A DNA stretch of 21,950 nucleotides. It comes from Planctomycetota bacterium. GTDB taxonomy: Bacteria; Planctomycetota; PUPC01; JACPCR01. The DNA is taken from positions 1-21,950 of the forward strand of contig JASLXP010000621.1 of the NCBI GenBank assembly GCA_030740295.1, read 5' to 3'. Positions 1 through 8,560 of the stretch are shown in pieces. The notes under the pieces were generated by a model. It was not told the origin of the DNA. It ran no database searches and saw only the letters and a list, made by a program, of their open reading frames with translations. The position numbers were made by a program, and so were the translations under genes. Numbering within the stretch: position 1 is the first letter of the stretch; the number at the start of each line of letters is the position of its first letter.

Positions 1-2626
1 TTTCCGAATACTGGTTGGTCCACGTAACCCTGAACGAAACATTCTTGCTGCTCTTCGCTGGAACGTCCTTCAGCTCCCTGCTCGCAGGCGAGGCATGCCA
101 CCCCCTGGGCAGTTCTGGCTTGAGGGTAAAGGAACGTGCACTGAGGGAGTTGTTTCTGAGAGTGAATTTCAACTCGCAGGTCCCAGGCGCGCCGGTGAGC
201 GCGATCGTGCCGGGGGTGGCTGGCGGCACAACCCGTATCTGCGTCTGCAGGGAACGCTCGACCTTGCCCTCGCTGATCTGCAATCTGATGTATTTGGTGG
301 ACTCCCTGGCCCTGGGGTTAATCTTCGTCCTGAGGGTGAAGCTCTTCTTTTCTCCCGGGGCCACCGAGAGAGTTTCAAGCGCCTTGGTCACAGTCCAGTT
401 TTTCGGAAGGACAGTTTTGACCTCAGCATGGATCGCCTTCTCCCCCCGGTTGTTCACGGCAAAGACAACATCGTAATCATCGCCACCCGCGCCGAGAGCC
501 AGCCACTTTGACGTCAGCTCATAGGCAGTTGCCCGCACCAGTGGATCTTCGGGGGCGATGTTGTCGATCCAGATGGGGGTGATGTCCAGAGCATGTGTGC
601 GTCCTTGCAGCGGATTGGCGTACATGTCATGAAGGTCGCCGCTCGCAAAGTTCACCGTCGGGCCCGGCTTGTCCTTGTCAACCTTGAAGCCCAGGGCCAC
701 GAGGCGCCCGCGATCCTCAAAGACATGGCCGTAGCTGTTGAGACCCATATCGAAACTGCCGACCGGTTTGGGCAACTTCAGGAAGTGGATCATCGCGGCG
801 ATGGCTGGGGCCACCGGCTTGGGCTGCAGCTTCGGGCCGAAGATCCCCATACCGTCAAAGAAGGTATCCGGCACTGCTTTGGTGGTATCCTGATTCCAGT
901 ACCAGAACATCTTATCCAGCTCACCGATCAGTCCGAGGGCATACCCGCGCTGGGCATAGGCTGCCTGTTCCTTCTCTGAAACGATCTTCACTGCCAGGGT
1001 GTCCCAGCCGAATTCGGTAACCCAGCTCTGCCGGTCTTTGCCGTCGCAGTCCGATGCGGCAACAAACTCGCGCACTTGGTCATAGAAGTGCGCGGGAGGG
1101 GCATTCTCCTGGCCTGCATTCGCGTTGTGCTCCGAGAGGAGACACGGGTAGATGCCGGTATAGAAGTGCCCATTGACAACATCAATATCCTTGAAGTAAC
1201 CCTCCTTCACCATCTGCCGGACCACCCCGGACCTGAAGCCGGCGCTGCCCTGGGAGACGGCCCACGCGTCACGGTTCATGAAGTGGATGACTTCGGCAAA
1301 GTGCTTGTGGTATTTGCCATAGGACTGGAACTTGTCCGCCTGCATCGCCTTGAGCATGCGGAGCTCAATTTCATTATCCGCCTCAAGGGCGTCGTACTCG
1401 GGGAACTGCAGCATGAAGTAAAGGAGTGTGTTCTTCCAGTTCCGGCGCGGCTCCGGCTCCCCTCTAATGGCGCTGGCGATGCTGCTCTTCATGCAGGGCA
1501 GTACCTTCAGCCCCGCCTTCCTGGCCTTTTCGTCCAATGCCAGATAGTAGGGCCAAAGATCCCAGGTGCCATCCCCTCGCCCCCGAGCCAGCCAGGAGTA
1601 ATCATAGGCGTAGTCACGGACCCAGGTGAATCCCAGCTTCGCGATGGAGTCGTATGCGACCCCGACCTCCGTTGCGCCGTGAATGTTGATGCCCCAGGGG
1701 CTAGACCGCTTCTCCTCAGCCGTGGATGGCGCAATCTCCGGAATCCAGGCGCAGTGGCTGCGCTGAGTGAATTCTTTCTGCCCGTCGATCCGAGCCTGCA
1801 GGTCAACGGTATAGATGCCGTAGGCCTTCGGCTTAAACCGCAGGTGTTGTGAGATGCTCTCCTTCATGGCAATCGCCATTTCTTCACGGTGTACTGTCGC
1901 TCCGTTCTCATCACGCACGGAAACAGAAAGGGTTCCCTTGAGTTCCTGTCCGAGCCAACTGTCGATGCCGACTGTATAGCTGATGTCCTCGTTGTGCAGA
2001 AAGATATTGCGCGGCCGCCCGGTAAGGGCAGAGACCTTCAGAAGCGATGACTTGTCCTTCACCCCACTGATGTCTGTGGTGACCTGAAGGTTGTTCAGAA
2101 TGCAGGTACTGGTGATCTCTCTGGTGGATTTGCACCATGCCTTCATGCCCAGACTCGTGACCTCGGGCCAGTTTTCCGGGATGGTGAAGGTGCTCAACTT
2201 CCATTCCTCGGTCAGGGGTATGTACCATTCATAATTCACGCCTGCCTTCACCTTGGGGCCAGTAACCCCGAAGGAGATGAGGAAATGGCTCCCCGTGCCC
2301 TGACGCTTACCCCAGACCGAGATACTCCTGGGACGACCCGGTATGCCCGGGTTGACTGGGGCGCAGTTGAAATAGGAGAACCCTTGCGGAAAGGTGATGG
2401 TCAGGGAGAGGGAGGAGCCGCTGTCGACATTCTCGCCGACCGGTACGTCCTTCACCGCTCTGATGGAGCCCTTGGCAGAACTCCACCCCTGATTCCAGGC
2501 CGTCCGCCCGAGGTCCGAGAAGCTATTCCTGACCTCCTGTGCCGAAATCCCGTAGGTGAAGCACAGAGCGATGAGCAGAGAAGAGGATGCCGAACAGAAT
2601 TTGGAGATTGTGGGATGAGCAGACAT
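1..2626 (-). CDS. Secreted clan GH-A glycoside hydrolase, C-terminus cut off by the window edge
   Basis: An uninterrupted frame runs from ATG at 2626 through 875 codons to the window edge without a stop, so the gene is partial at its 3' end. An in-frame TAA lies 12 nt before the ATG, so no longer start is possible; the Shine-Dalgarno is weak (GGAG about 20 nt upstream). Layout: signal peptide at about 1-33, a beta-rich N-terminal part, then a TIM-barrel-like part opening at W311 (SSPWGINIHG), typical of GH39/GH5-like families. Candidate acid/base E419 sits in ADNEIEL (the Asn-Glu pair of clan GH-A) and candidate nucleophile E538 in WVTEFGW, 119 residues later, a normal spacing. About 705-870 looks like one or two NEW3-type beta-sandwich domains. 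It lies 107 bp downstream of the GHL10-like gene on the same strand, so both probably act on extracellular glycans. Exact GH family and substrate cannot be read from sequence. Confidence 0.85.
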   Translation of the reverse strand, partial: MSAHPTISKFCSASSSLLIALCFTYGISAQEVRNSFSDLGRTAWNQGWSSAKGSIRAVKDVPVGENVDSGSSLSLTITFPQGFSYFNCAPVNPGIPGRPRSISVWGKRQGTGSHFLISFGVTGPKVKAGVNYEWYIPLTEEWKLSTFTIPENWPEVTSLGMKAWCKSTREITSTCILNNLQVTTDISGVKDKSSLLKVSALTGRPRNIFLHNEDISYTVGIDSWLGQELKGTLSVSVRDENGATVHREEMAIAMKESISQHLRFKPKAYGIYTVDLQARIDGQKEFTQRSHCAWIPEIAPSTAEEKRSSPWGINIHGATEVGVAYDSIAKLGFTWVRDYAYDYSWLARGRGDGTWDLWPYYLALDEKARKAGLKVLPCMKSSIASAIRGEPEPRRNWKNTLLYFMLQFPEYDALEADNEIELRMLKAMQADKFQSYGKYHKHFAEVIHFMNRDAWAVSQGSAGFRSGVVRQMVKEGYFKDIDVVNGHFYTGIYPCLLSEHNANAGQENAPPAHFYDQVREFVAASDCDGKDRQSWVTEFGWDTLAVKIVSEKEQAAYAQRGYALGLIGELDKMFWYWNQDTTKAVPDTFFDGMGIFGPKLQPKPVAPAIAAMIHFLKLPKPVGSFDMGLNSYGHVFEDRGRLVALGFKVDKDKPGPTVNFASGDLHDMYANPLQGRTHALDITPIWIDNIAPEDPLVRATAYELTSKWLALGAGGDDYDVVFAVNNRGEKAIHAEVKTVLPKNWTVTKALETLSVAPGEKKSFTLRTKINPRARESTKYIRLQISEGKVERSLQTQIRVVPPATPGTIALTGAPGTCELKFTLRNNSLSARSFTLKPELPRGWHASPASRELKDVPAKSSKNVSFRVTWTNQYSE

Positions 2627-2733
2627 GTCAGAGTCTTAGGGTATCACTTCTCCGCGTGGCGCGGAGACATCGTAGAAGCTGGCCAAGCCAACAAGCTGGC
2701 AGCAGCTCGTGGCTACGATCCCCATGCAAGTCA

Positions 2734-4965
2734 TCACTCTTCGTTCTTCCGCAGATCAAGGGGGACGGCAGGGACGTTGAAGAGTTCTTCACCGTATTCT
2801 GCCGCACCTTTCCGAGTCATATACTGCAAGCCGAATATCCCAAACCCGCGAATCTTGCAGCGTTTCCGTACCACGTCGTATTTCGTATGCTGGGTTATGG
2901 CGCGGCGACACCCAAGACCTGCCTGCAGATTGTCGCCAGTGAACTCATTCTTTCTGGGGAGCCTGTAGTATCTCTCGGTAATGTCCGGGTCAGTCTTCCG
3001 GAGCCGCGCGTACATTCCCAAGGTCACCCAGACTCTGTCCGGACGACTTACGGCCCGGGCCAGCCTGGACCAGTAACGAAGTTCCATTTCGCTGAAGCCG
3101 CCGTACCACGCGATCTCGAAATAGTCCAGCCAGCCTTTATTCAGCCAAATGTCAGGACGCCTTCCCTGAAATGACGCGGTGCCGGGCTCGCACCCACCCC
3201 AGGCACCGAGAGATAAGCCGGGTCGTGCACTATCAAGGGCTTCCCGTATTCCCTTCACATAGGCGGCAACTGTGTCCTCCTGCCACTTGATGTACCTGTC
3301 TGAATAGGGACTACTGGACTCCTTTGCCAAATCACCTCCAATCACGTCCTTATACTCATCTTTGCAGTGAGTGCAGAAGCAGCGCTTCTGGGTCCGGATG
3401 AAGTCGAGTTGCATGCCGTCGAGATCGTAATTCCCGGCAATCTCTGCGACATATTCAAGCAGCATCTTCCGGTACTCTGACCGGTGCAGACAGACGATCG
3501 CTTTGTCAGGTTTGCCATTGGCATCATGGACTGCCCAATCCGGGTGATCGACAAGAACCTGCGGGCCACCCCAGCCGCTGCCGCCATACGAGACATTGAT
3601 GTTGGCGACAATCTTCATTCCGTTGGCATGGGCTTTCTCCACAAGATAGCGGAAGATGTCCTCCCCTTCTCGGATGGGCTCAAACATGGGCATCTTGGTC
3701 GTTCGAACATAGGACCGGCCGTTCAGATGAACTCCGGCCGAGATAACATTGCAGCCCATCAGCTTTATCGCCTTGATAGTTTCATCTGCATTCTGTTTCG
3801 ACTTCCACCATTTGAAATACTGGCCGTGAACCCACACCGACCTGGTTTCCATTAGTGTGCCATCTTTGTTGTGCATCGGTTCATGTTCTTCATTTGCCCA
3901 TTTTTCAAAGCCAACAGGCTTGAGATCGGAGACCTTAACCGTCCTCTCGACTCTCTCCTCTCGCAGAATCGCATCCGGCCCCATTACCCATACTGACGCA
4001 TTGATGGTGATTCGTTTTACGTCGTAAAACGTGCCGGGAATCTTCGCGAAGAACCTGTAGCTGTAATCGGGACGTCCCTTCTTGTATATCCCGCCGCGAA
4101 GACCGACATCGAGGACGTCGGATTCATGAGGGGAGTCGCTGGCAACGGCAATTGTGACCTCCGCCCCTGGGACGTCGTACTTCATTCCGTCTGCATCGGT
4201 AAGGGTTACGGTTGCGCCCACGTATCCGTTCTTCTTCCAGTCCGTGCCAATTTCCGCGATTTCAAGTGTGTACTTCCTGAGATTGGCCACAGTGAAGTAG
4301 GTGTCCGCGTTAATCGCCCGTCCCAGGGTCGCAATTCTTCCCCCGCGGCTTACGGCTATCACCTTGCGCCACTTGTTTTCATTCGAGTCATACATCTGAA
4401 AGCCCTTTGCATCCAATGCATAGGCACCTTTGGCGAGCGGGGCGCCAATGTAGCTCTTCCATTTGAATATGGGCGCATGCATGGAAACCATGCCCTTTTG
4501 GGCCATTGGCCACTGCTCTGACGTGTAGAAAACGGTCATCTTGCCGTTGGTGACATTCTCGCCCTTCCAGAATGCCGCGCCTCCGTTGGTCTTCAGGAAA
4601 ACCGGTGCCGGCTCCAATACCTGGTAGGTAACATGGAACCCGCCCTGAAAATGCCTTTCATCGCTGGTGTAATGGTAGACGTCGGCGGTGGCGAACAGGT
4701 CATGGAGTATGAACTTGGCCGGCTTCTGATCATCAAGTGCTGGCAAGGTGAACGTTCGAGACGCACGTTCCTCTGGGGACAATGGACTCGAGAAGTGTTT
4801 GCGTAGCCTCTCTTGGGCACGCGAGGCGGGCGTCGAAGCTTCCCACCAGGGCTTTGTCTTCCGAGAGACGACTTCGGAAGCGACGAAAGATGGTGAACAG
4901 AAAAACACCCCAAGGGTCACGAAGATGCCTTTTGAAGCCGATGGCACCCAGGATTTACGGGACAT
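2734..4965 (-). CDS. Secreted putative glycosyl hydrolase, GHL10/DUF187-like TIM barrel
   Basis: 743 residues with a good Shine-Dalgarno (AAGGAG, 8 nt before the ATG). The N-terminus has a basic start and hydrophobic core (FVTLGVFF) ending near residue 30, a plausible Sec signal peptide. Residues about 70-345 are beta-rich with no recognised motif. From about 375 the protein resembles hypothetical glycoside-hydrolase-like families: WKSKQNADETIKAIKLMGCN starts the barrel, and LDGMQLDFIR (514-524, D516 and D521) matches the beta-strand carrying the acidic residues in GHL10/DUF187 proteins. It is followed by CFCTHC (529-534), a cysteine cluster often found at this place in the family. A WYGGFSEMEL stretch and a W-rich C-terminus complete the barrel. 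The substrate is unknown. It is the upstream gene of a two-gene minus-strand pair with the GH-A protein. Confidence 0.8.
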   Translation of the reverse strand: MSRKSWVPSASKGIFVTLGVFFCSPSFVASEVVSRKTKPWWEASTPASRAQERLRKHFSSPLSPEERASRTFTLPALDDQKPAKFILHDLFATADVYHYTSDERHFQGGFHVTYQVLEPAPVFLKTNGGAAFWKGENVTNGKMTVFYTSEQWPMAQKGMVSMHAPIFKWKSYIGAPLAKGAYALDAKGFQMYDSNENKWRKVIAVSRGGRIATLGRAINADTYFTVANLRKYTLEIAEIGTDWKKNGYVGATVTLTDADGMKYDVPGAEVTIAVASDSPHESDVLDVGLRGGIYKKGRPDYSYRFFAKIPGTFYDVKRITINASVWVMGPDAILREERVERTVKVSDLKPVGFEKWANEEHEPMHNKDGTLMETRSVWVHGQYFKWWKSKQNADETIKAIKLMGCNVISAGVHLNGRSYVRTTKMPMFEPIREGEDIFRYLVEKAHANGMKIVANINVSYGGSGWGGPQVLVDHPDWAVHDANGKPDKAIVCLHRSEYRKMLLEYVAEIAGNYDLDGMQLDFIRTQKRCFCTHCKDEYKDVIGGDLAKESSSPYSDRYIKWQEDTVAAYVKGIREALDSARPGLSLGAWGGCEPGTASFQGRRPDIWLNKGWLDYFEIAWYGGFSEMELRYWSRLARAVSRPDRVWVTLGMYARLRKTDPDITERYYRLPRKNEFTGDNLQAGLGCRRAITQHTKYDVVRKRCKIRGFGIFGLQYMTRKGAAEYGEELFNVPAVPLDLRKNEE

Positions 4966-5405
4966 GGCTCTGCTCCTTGCCGCGGATGGTGGCTGAGAGG
5001 AAACGTGATTGGCTGTAGGGTATCGCTTTCCGGTGTCGGGAACAGGTTATTGCCGGGAGCGGGACGCGCAAGATGCGTCGTCAGATCTACCCCCAGGGCA
5101 TCACCTCTGTCATAGAACTGGGCGCGGATTTTTCCTGGAGTGTAAGAACGTCAAGATCTACGAGCAATGGACCGGCAGAAGCACGAATATTAAGCACACG
5201 TGGTCATAGTAGAAAAAGCAGCGTCGGCTGAGAAAGAAGACTTGGGGGGATTCAGCAGATGACAAATGACCGACCCCAAGCAACCGCTCACGACCACCCC
5301 GACTAGACACGTACTGTGCCCCCCGCAGGAATCCAATGTGAAAGAACCTGCAAAAGAAGGCAAACTGTCACAACAATTGTGAAGGGCCTTCAATCCGGAG
5401 GAGAG
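4966..5405. other. Divergent intergenic region between the GHL10-like gene and the E1-alpha gene
   Basis: About 440 bp separating two divergent genes. No frame here has a plausible start and protein-like translation, and no RNA gene, repeat or clear sigma70 promoter was recognised. Both promoters are expected here by position only. Confidence 0.5.
5396..5404 (+). promoter_or_regulatory. Ribosome binding site of the E1-alpha gene
   Basis: The purine-rich CGGAGGAGA lies directly before two consecutive ATG codons (5406 and 5409). The GGAGG core is 4 nt from the first and 7 nt from the second. It argues against the longer in-frame start at 5316. Confidence 0.75.
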
Positions 5406-6380
5406 ATGATGGACTTGAACAAGCAGAAACTGCTCGATGCATATGAAATGATGAAGACGATCCGGGAGTTCGAGGAACGGGTCCGCCTGGAATTCGCCAA
5501 GGGGGATATTCCCGGGGTCGTGCATCTGTATGCGGGCGAGGAGGCATCCGCTGCGGGGGTCTGTCTGCATCTCGATGACCGTGACAAGATCGCCAGCACC
5601 CATCGCGGCCATGGGCACTGCATTGCCAAAGGGGTTGAACTCAATGGCATGATGTCGGAAATCTACGGCAAAAAGACCGGCACCTGTCATGGCAAGGGAG
5701 GGTCGATGCACATTGCCGATCTCGATAAGGGGATGATGGGCGCCAACGGCATTGTCGGGGGAGGCCCTCCCCTGATCTGTGGCGCGGGGCTTGCGGCAAA
5801 AACGCTGGGTACCGGCGGGGTGGCTGTCGGGTTCGTCGGCGACGGCGGAGCGAATCAGGGAACAACCCTGGAGAGCCTCAATCTTGCCACCGTCTGGAAA
5901 CTGCCCTGCATCTTCGTGGTGGAGAATAACGGTTATGCTGAATCCACCCCCAGCAAATGGTCGGTGTCACTCAGCGGAAACGTCGCGGACCGGGCACCCG
6001 GTTTTGGCATGCCTGGCGTAGCAGTGGATGGAAACGATTTTTTCGCGGTTTATGAAGCCGCCGGTGAAGCCATCGACCGCGCCCGCGACGGCGGGGGCCC
6101 GACCTTGCTCGAATGCAAACTCGATCGCTATTACGGACATTATGAAGGAGACGCGCAAACCTACAGGGGGCCTGGCGAAGTCAAAAAGGCCCGGGAGACC
6201 AGAGATTGCCTGGTGCGCTTTTCAGAGAAAGTGACAGGGGACGGAACCGTCAGCGAGGCCGAGCTACAAGAGATCGACGGCCGCGTGTTGCATTTGATTG
6301 AAGAAGCGGTTGCGGCCGCCAAGGCTGCACCGAAGCCGACTGAATCTGATCTGCTGACCGACGTTTATATCAGCTATTGA
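5406..6380 (+). CDS. Thiamine-diphosphate-dependent dehydrogenase E1 component, alpha subunit (pyruvate/acetoin type)
   Basis: 324 residues, the usual length of E1-alpha from pyruvate or acetoin dehydrogenase complexes, which decarboxylate a 2-oxo acid (or cleave acetoin) on ThDP and pass the acyl group to lipoyl-E2. Diagnostic features are STHRGHGHCIAKG (64-76), KTGTCHGKGGSMH (90-102), and the ThDP/Mg2+ motif starting GDGGANQG (145-152) and ending ENN (173-175). The C-terminus (SDLLTDVY) is family-typical. The GHGHCIAKG and GKGGSMH forms are commonest in AcoA-like or PdhA-like proteins, and I cannot choose between these. The start at 5406 (or 5409) is set by a strong GGAGGAG. No beta, E2 or E3 gene follows: the next gene is convergent, so the partner subunit must be encoded elsewhere. 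Confidence 0.9.
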   Translation: MMDLNKQKLLDAYEMMKTIREFEERVRLEFAKGDIPGVVHLYAGEEASAAGVCLHLDDRDKIASTHRGHGHCIAKGVELNGMMSEIYGKKTGTCHGKGGSMHIADLDKGMMGANGIVGGGPPLICGAGLAAKTLGTGGVAVGFVGDGGANQGTTLESLNLATVWKLPCIFVVENNGYAESTPSKWSVSLSGNVADRAPGFGMPGVAVDGNDFFAVYEAAGEAIDRARDGGGPTLLECKLDRYYGHYEGDAQTYRGPGEVKKARETRDCLVRFSEKVTGDGTVSEAELQEIDGRVLHLIEEAVAAAKAAPKPTESDLLTDVYISY

Positions 6381-6549
6381 ACGAAGGCCTGCCGGGCGCG
6401 CAGAATCACATTTCGCGATCGCGGCTGAAGACCGGATTCCCTCACCGTCCATTATGGGCGTGCTTCTGAAATTATTGATGTACCCGTGGGGCGCGGCGTG
6501 CTCGATGCGATCGCAGATATCAGGTCACGTGCGGTCAATCTTCCCGGGT

Positions 6550-7437
6550 TCACTTCTTACGCCTTTCCTTTTTCTTTTCCTTCTCGATCCGGATTGCCTC
6601 ATCCACTCTCTTCGGCCACGTAAAAGAAGGGGCTTTTGAAGGATCGAAGTCCTTCAGATGCGGAAGGAGCATTCGCTTTTCAATCTTGGAATAGCGCCAT
6701 TCATTGTCACCGAATGCCTCTCTCAGCAGGCCGGCCAGTTCGGGCATATGTTCGATCAGTTCCTCCCGCGTCCTAATCGACTTTTTCGTGCCGTCTTTCA
6801 TGGTCATGTTAATGTTGGGCCAGTTGCTGTCGAACCACGACTGCACCCCTTCTGCCCAGAACTCCCCGTGTGAGCTCATGCAGTAACCGGCCACCAATCC
6901 GCTCTTTTTCGTTTTCTCATAGAGGGCCTTCAACCGACTGTTGAATGTCTTATCGAGCATGTTCATGCCGGAATGATGGATCGCGTGCGCGAATTCGTGA
7001 ATGAGAATGTTCTCCCCGGTATAGGGGTCGCCTTTGAAATTGAGCAGGTTCTCTTCGCCGCACGTGGTCGGGTTACCGCCGAGCCCTCGGGCACGCCTGT
7101 TCCACCACGGGCTCATGTGCCGGGTCTCCGGCATGTCAGTGGTGAATTCTGTATACGCCATCACGCCGACGCGGAGATTTTTTGCCTTCATCGCGTTGAG
7201 GATGTCCTGCCTGCCTTTAAGCACGCTGAGTATCAGAAAGCGTGCTTCCAACAGAGCGCGGTCCGTCACTTTGCCCGAACTGATGACCGGGATGCCGCCG
7301 GCATCGACATATTTCCTGTAGAAACCATCGCCCTTGAGTTTGAAACGCTGCTCAATCTCTCTTGTGACCGGCTGGATGGTTGGTTCAGCGACCAGACACG
7401 TGGTGGCAAGGACAAATAGAGTCATGGGGTGGGCCAT
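6550..7437 (-). CDS. Exported HExxH zinc metallopeptidase, possibly lethal-factor/PPEP-like (ATLF)
   Basis: 295 residues. The N-terminus (MTLFVLATTCLVAEP) looks like a short signal peptide. The zinc site is HEFAH (147-151), with a third-ligand-like GEFWAEGVQSWF (191-202) about 45 residues on, where E192 or E196 would be the glutamate ligand. This HExxH plus E-F/Y-x-A-E arrangement is characteristic of gluzincins of the anthrax lethal factor C-terminal/Pro-Pro endopeptidase group and of related uncharacterised bacterial proteins. The C-terminal tail is very basic and charged (IEKEKKKERRKK). ATG at 7437 is the first possible start because an in-frame TAG lies just upstream; ATG at 7425 is an alternative. 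No clear Shine-Dalgarno is present. The substrate is unknown; the fold call is good, the subfamily uncertain. Confidence 0.75.
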   Translation of the reverse strand: MAHPMTLFVLATTCLVAEPTIQPVTREIEQRFKLKGDGFYRKYVDAGGIPVISSGKVTDRALLEARFLILSVLKGRQDILNAMKAKNLRVGVMAYTEFTTDMPETRHMSPWWNRRARGLGGNPTTCGEENLLNFKGDPYTGENILIHEFAHAIHHSGMNMLDKTFNSRLKALYEKTKKSGLVAGYCMSSHGEFWAEGVQSWFDSNWPNINMTMKDGTKKSIRTREELIEHMPELAGLLREAFGDNEWRYSKIEKRMLLPHLKDFDPSKAPSFTWPKRVDEAIRIEKEKKKERRKK

Positions 7438-7567
7438 CGAAGATCCATTGATCTATATCATGCGGCAGCCGTTGGCCGCAACCGAGGGATTCTTACCACA
7501 GATAGCAAGGCCATCCCACGGATTAAAACCGTTTTGTCCGCGCGAAAACTGTCGGGCCAAAAAGAAA

Positions 7568-7600
7568 CCCTCCGTGCCTTGCGGCGCGGAGGGTTTTCTC
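7568..7600. terminator. Bidirectional Rho-independent terminator after the Asn-rich repeat gene
   Basis: An 11-bp GC-rich stem (CCCTCCGTGCC with GGCGCGGAGGG, one G-U pair) closes a TTGC tetraloop at 7568-7593. It has a T-rich run on the plus side and, read from the minus strand, a GGGTTTCTTTTT tail. It lies 21 bp past the stop of the 195-residue gene, so it most likely ends that minus-strand transcript. Confidence 0.85.
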
Positions 7601-7614
7601 TTCCCTGTGACCTA

Positions 7615-8202
7615 CTACACGTTTACGTTGATGTTGTTGTGAGCGTTTCCACTCTGGTAGTTGGTGGCCGTCTGCCATGCACCGTTATCCGCGGGATCCC
7701 AACCCATTGTCGAGCTGATAGCCTTCTGGGTGTTGATCTGCGTCGCGGCGTTGGACTGCTGGTTGATGGCGCTGATGTCTTTGATGTTGACATTTGACCA
7801 CTTGGAGCGATCAGTGACGCCGATGTTGTTGTAAGCAGAGCCATACTGGCGGTTGCTGGCGTTCTGAATGAGGGTGTTCTTGGCCAGTGTGTAACCACCA
7901 AGCGAAGACGCATTGGCCTTCTGAGTGCTGACCTGGTTGGCGGCGTTGTCCTGCACGTTGGCAGCACTGATGTCTCTGATTTTGACGTTGGTGTCCCAAT
8001 AAGCATTGGACCTGACGCTGAGGTTGTTGTAAGCCGTGCCTCTCTGGGTGCTCGGGGCAACCTGATCGGCGACGTTCTTGGCGATGGAAGGCGCCCAACG
8101 AGTGCGGGCACGTGCAATCTGATCGTTCACCTGGTTGGCGACATTGCTCTGCAGATCAGTTGCACTGATGTTCCTGAGATTGATGTTCGAAGAAATAGAC
8201 AT
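7615..8202 (-). CDS. Asn/Gln-rich protein of three ~65-residue repeats, unknown function
   Basis: 195 residues, no cysteine, about 16% Asn, no signal peptide and no membrane segment. Three imperfect repeats are visible. Each opens with the pattern NxxI/L-R/K-N/D-ISA-x3-Q-x-N-x-A-x-Q (ISA at 12-14, 78-80 and 143-145; Q18/Q84/Q149), and closes with G-x-A-Y/H-NN-I/L (NN at 59-60, 125-126 and 189-190). Repeat period is 64-66 residues. Evenly spaced Q, N and A recall curli- or Fap-type amyloid repeats or a beta-solenoid, but there is no sequence match I can name. It is preceded by a strong AAGGAG Shine-Dalgarno and followed by a strong terminator, so it is a well-expressed single-gene unit. Repeat structure is certain; function is not known. 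Confidence 0.85.
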   Translation of the reverse strand: MSISSNINLRNISATDLQSNVANQVNDQIARARTRWAPSIAKNVADQVAPSTQRGTAYNNLSVRSNAYWDTNVKIRDISAANVQDNAANQVSTQKANASSLGGYTLAKNTLIQNASNRQYGSAYNNIGVTDRSKWSNVNIKDISAINQQSNAATQINTQKAISSTMGWDPADNGAWQTATNYQSGNAHNNINVNV

Positions 8203-8370
8203 GGATTTAACTCCTTACCCTCCTGAAGTAAGACCGGGAAAAAAACATCTGCAGCAATGCGCCTCGGAGGGAGAATTGAGGCACACTGGGATTGGCACAG
8301 ATGCCTTACCTGTGTGAACAAAAACAGCCAGGAGCTTGGAGGTCGTCTTCGACCCTTGGCCATGGTTAGG

Positions 8371-8389
8371 CCGAGCAGGAACGGCTCGG
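8371..8389 (-). other. Small hairpin in the leader of the repeat-protein gene
   Basis: A 6-bp perfect GC-rich stem, CCGAGC/GCTCGG, with a 7-nt loop, about 170 bp upstream of the start codon. It has no T-tract, so it is not a terminator. It may be a leader RNA structure or chance. Confidence 0.4.
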
Positions 8390-8542
8390 ATCCATCTATC
8401 TTAGATTGAATTCAAGCCGTTTAGAGACGAATTCAGAGACTGCCGCGGGCAACGTTGAAAGTCATTTCCAACGCTCCTATTTCGCCTGAAAAACGAACAA
8501 GTGTTTGGTACTATCTCGAACAACTGTAGTGTGTTAGGCACG

Positions 8543-8560
8543 ACTGTTATCCTCAACAGT
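8543..8560. promoter_or_regulatory. Inverted repeat ACTGTT-N6-AACAGT, possible operator
   Basis: Perfect 6-bp arms with a 6-bp spacer (18 bp in all), a typical size for a dimeric repressor site, in the intergenic region about 340 bp upstream of the repeat-protein start. Function is inferred only from symmetry and location. Confidence 0.35.

Noticed and set aside
6450..6550. Protein-like stretch after the E1-alpha gene
   Set aside because: No start with a ribosome site and no recognised family; it overlaps the end of the convergent peptidase gene, so it is not called as a gene.
7623..8117. Alternative frames over the repeat-protein gene
   Set aside because: They mirror the DNA repeats of the real frame, lack ribosome sites, and have Arg/Ser/Thr-skewed composition.
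8292..8310. Possible sigma54 promoter (TTGGCAC followed by GCCTT)
   Set aside because: The -12 half does not match TTGCW at the right spacing, and it faces away from the repeat-protein gene.
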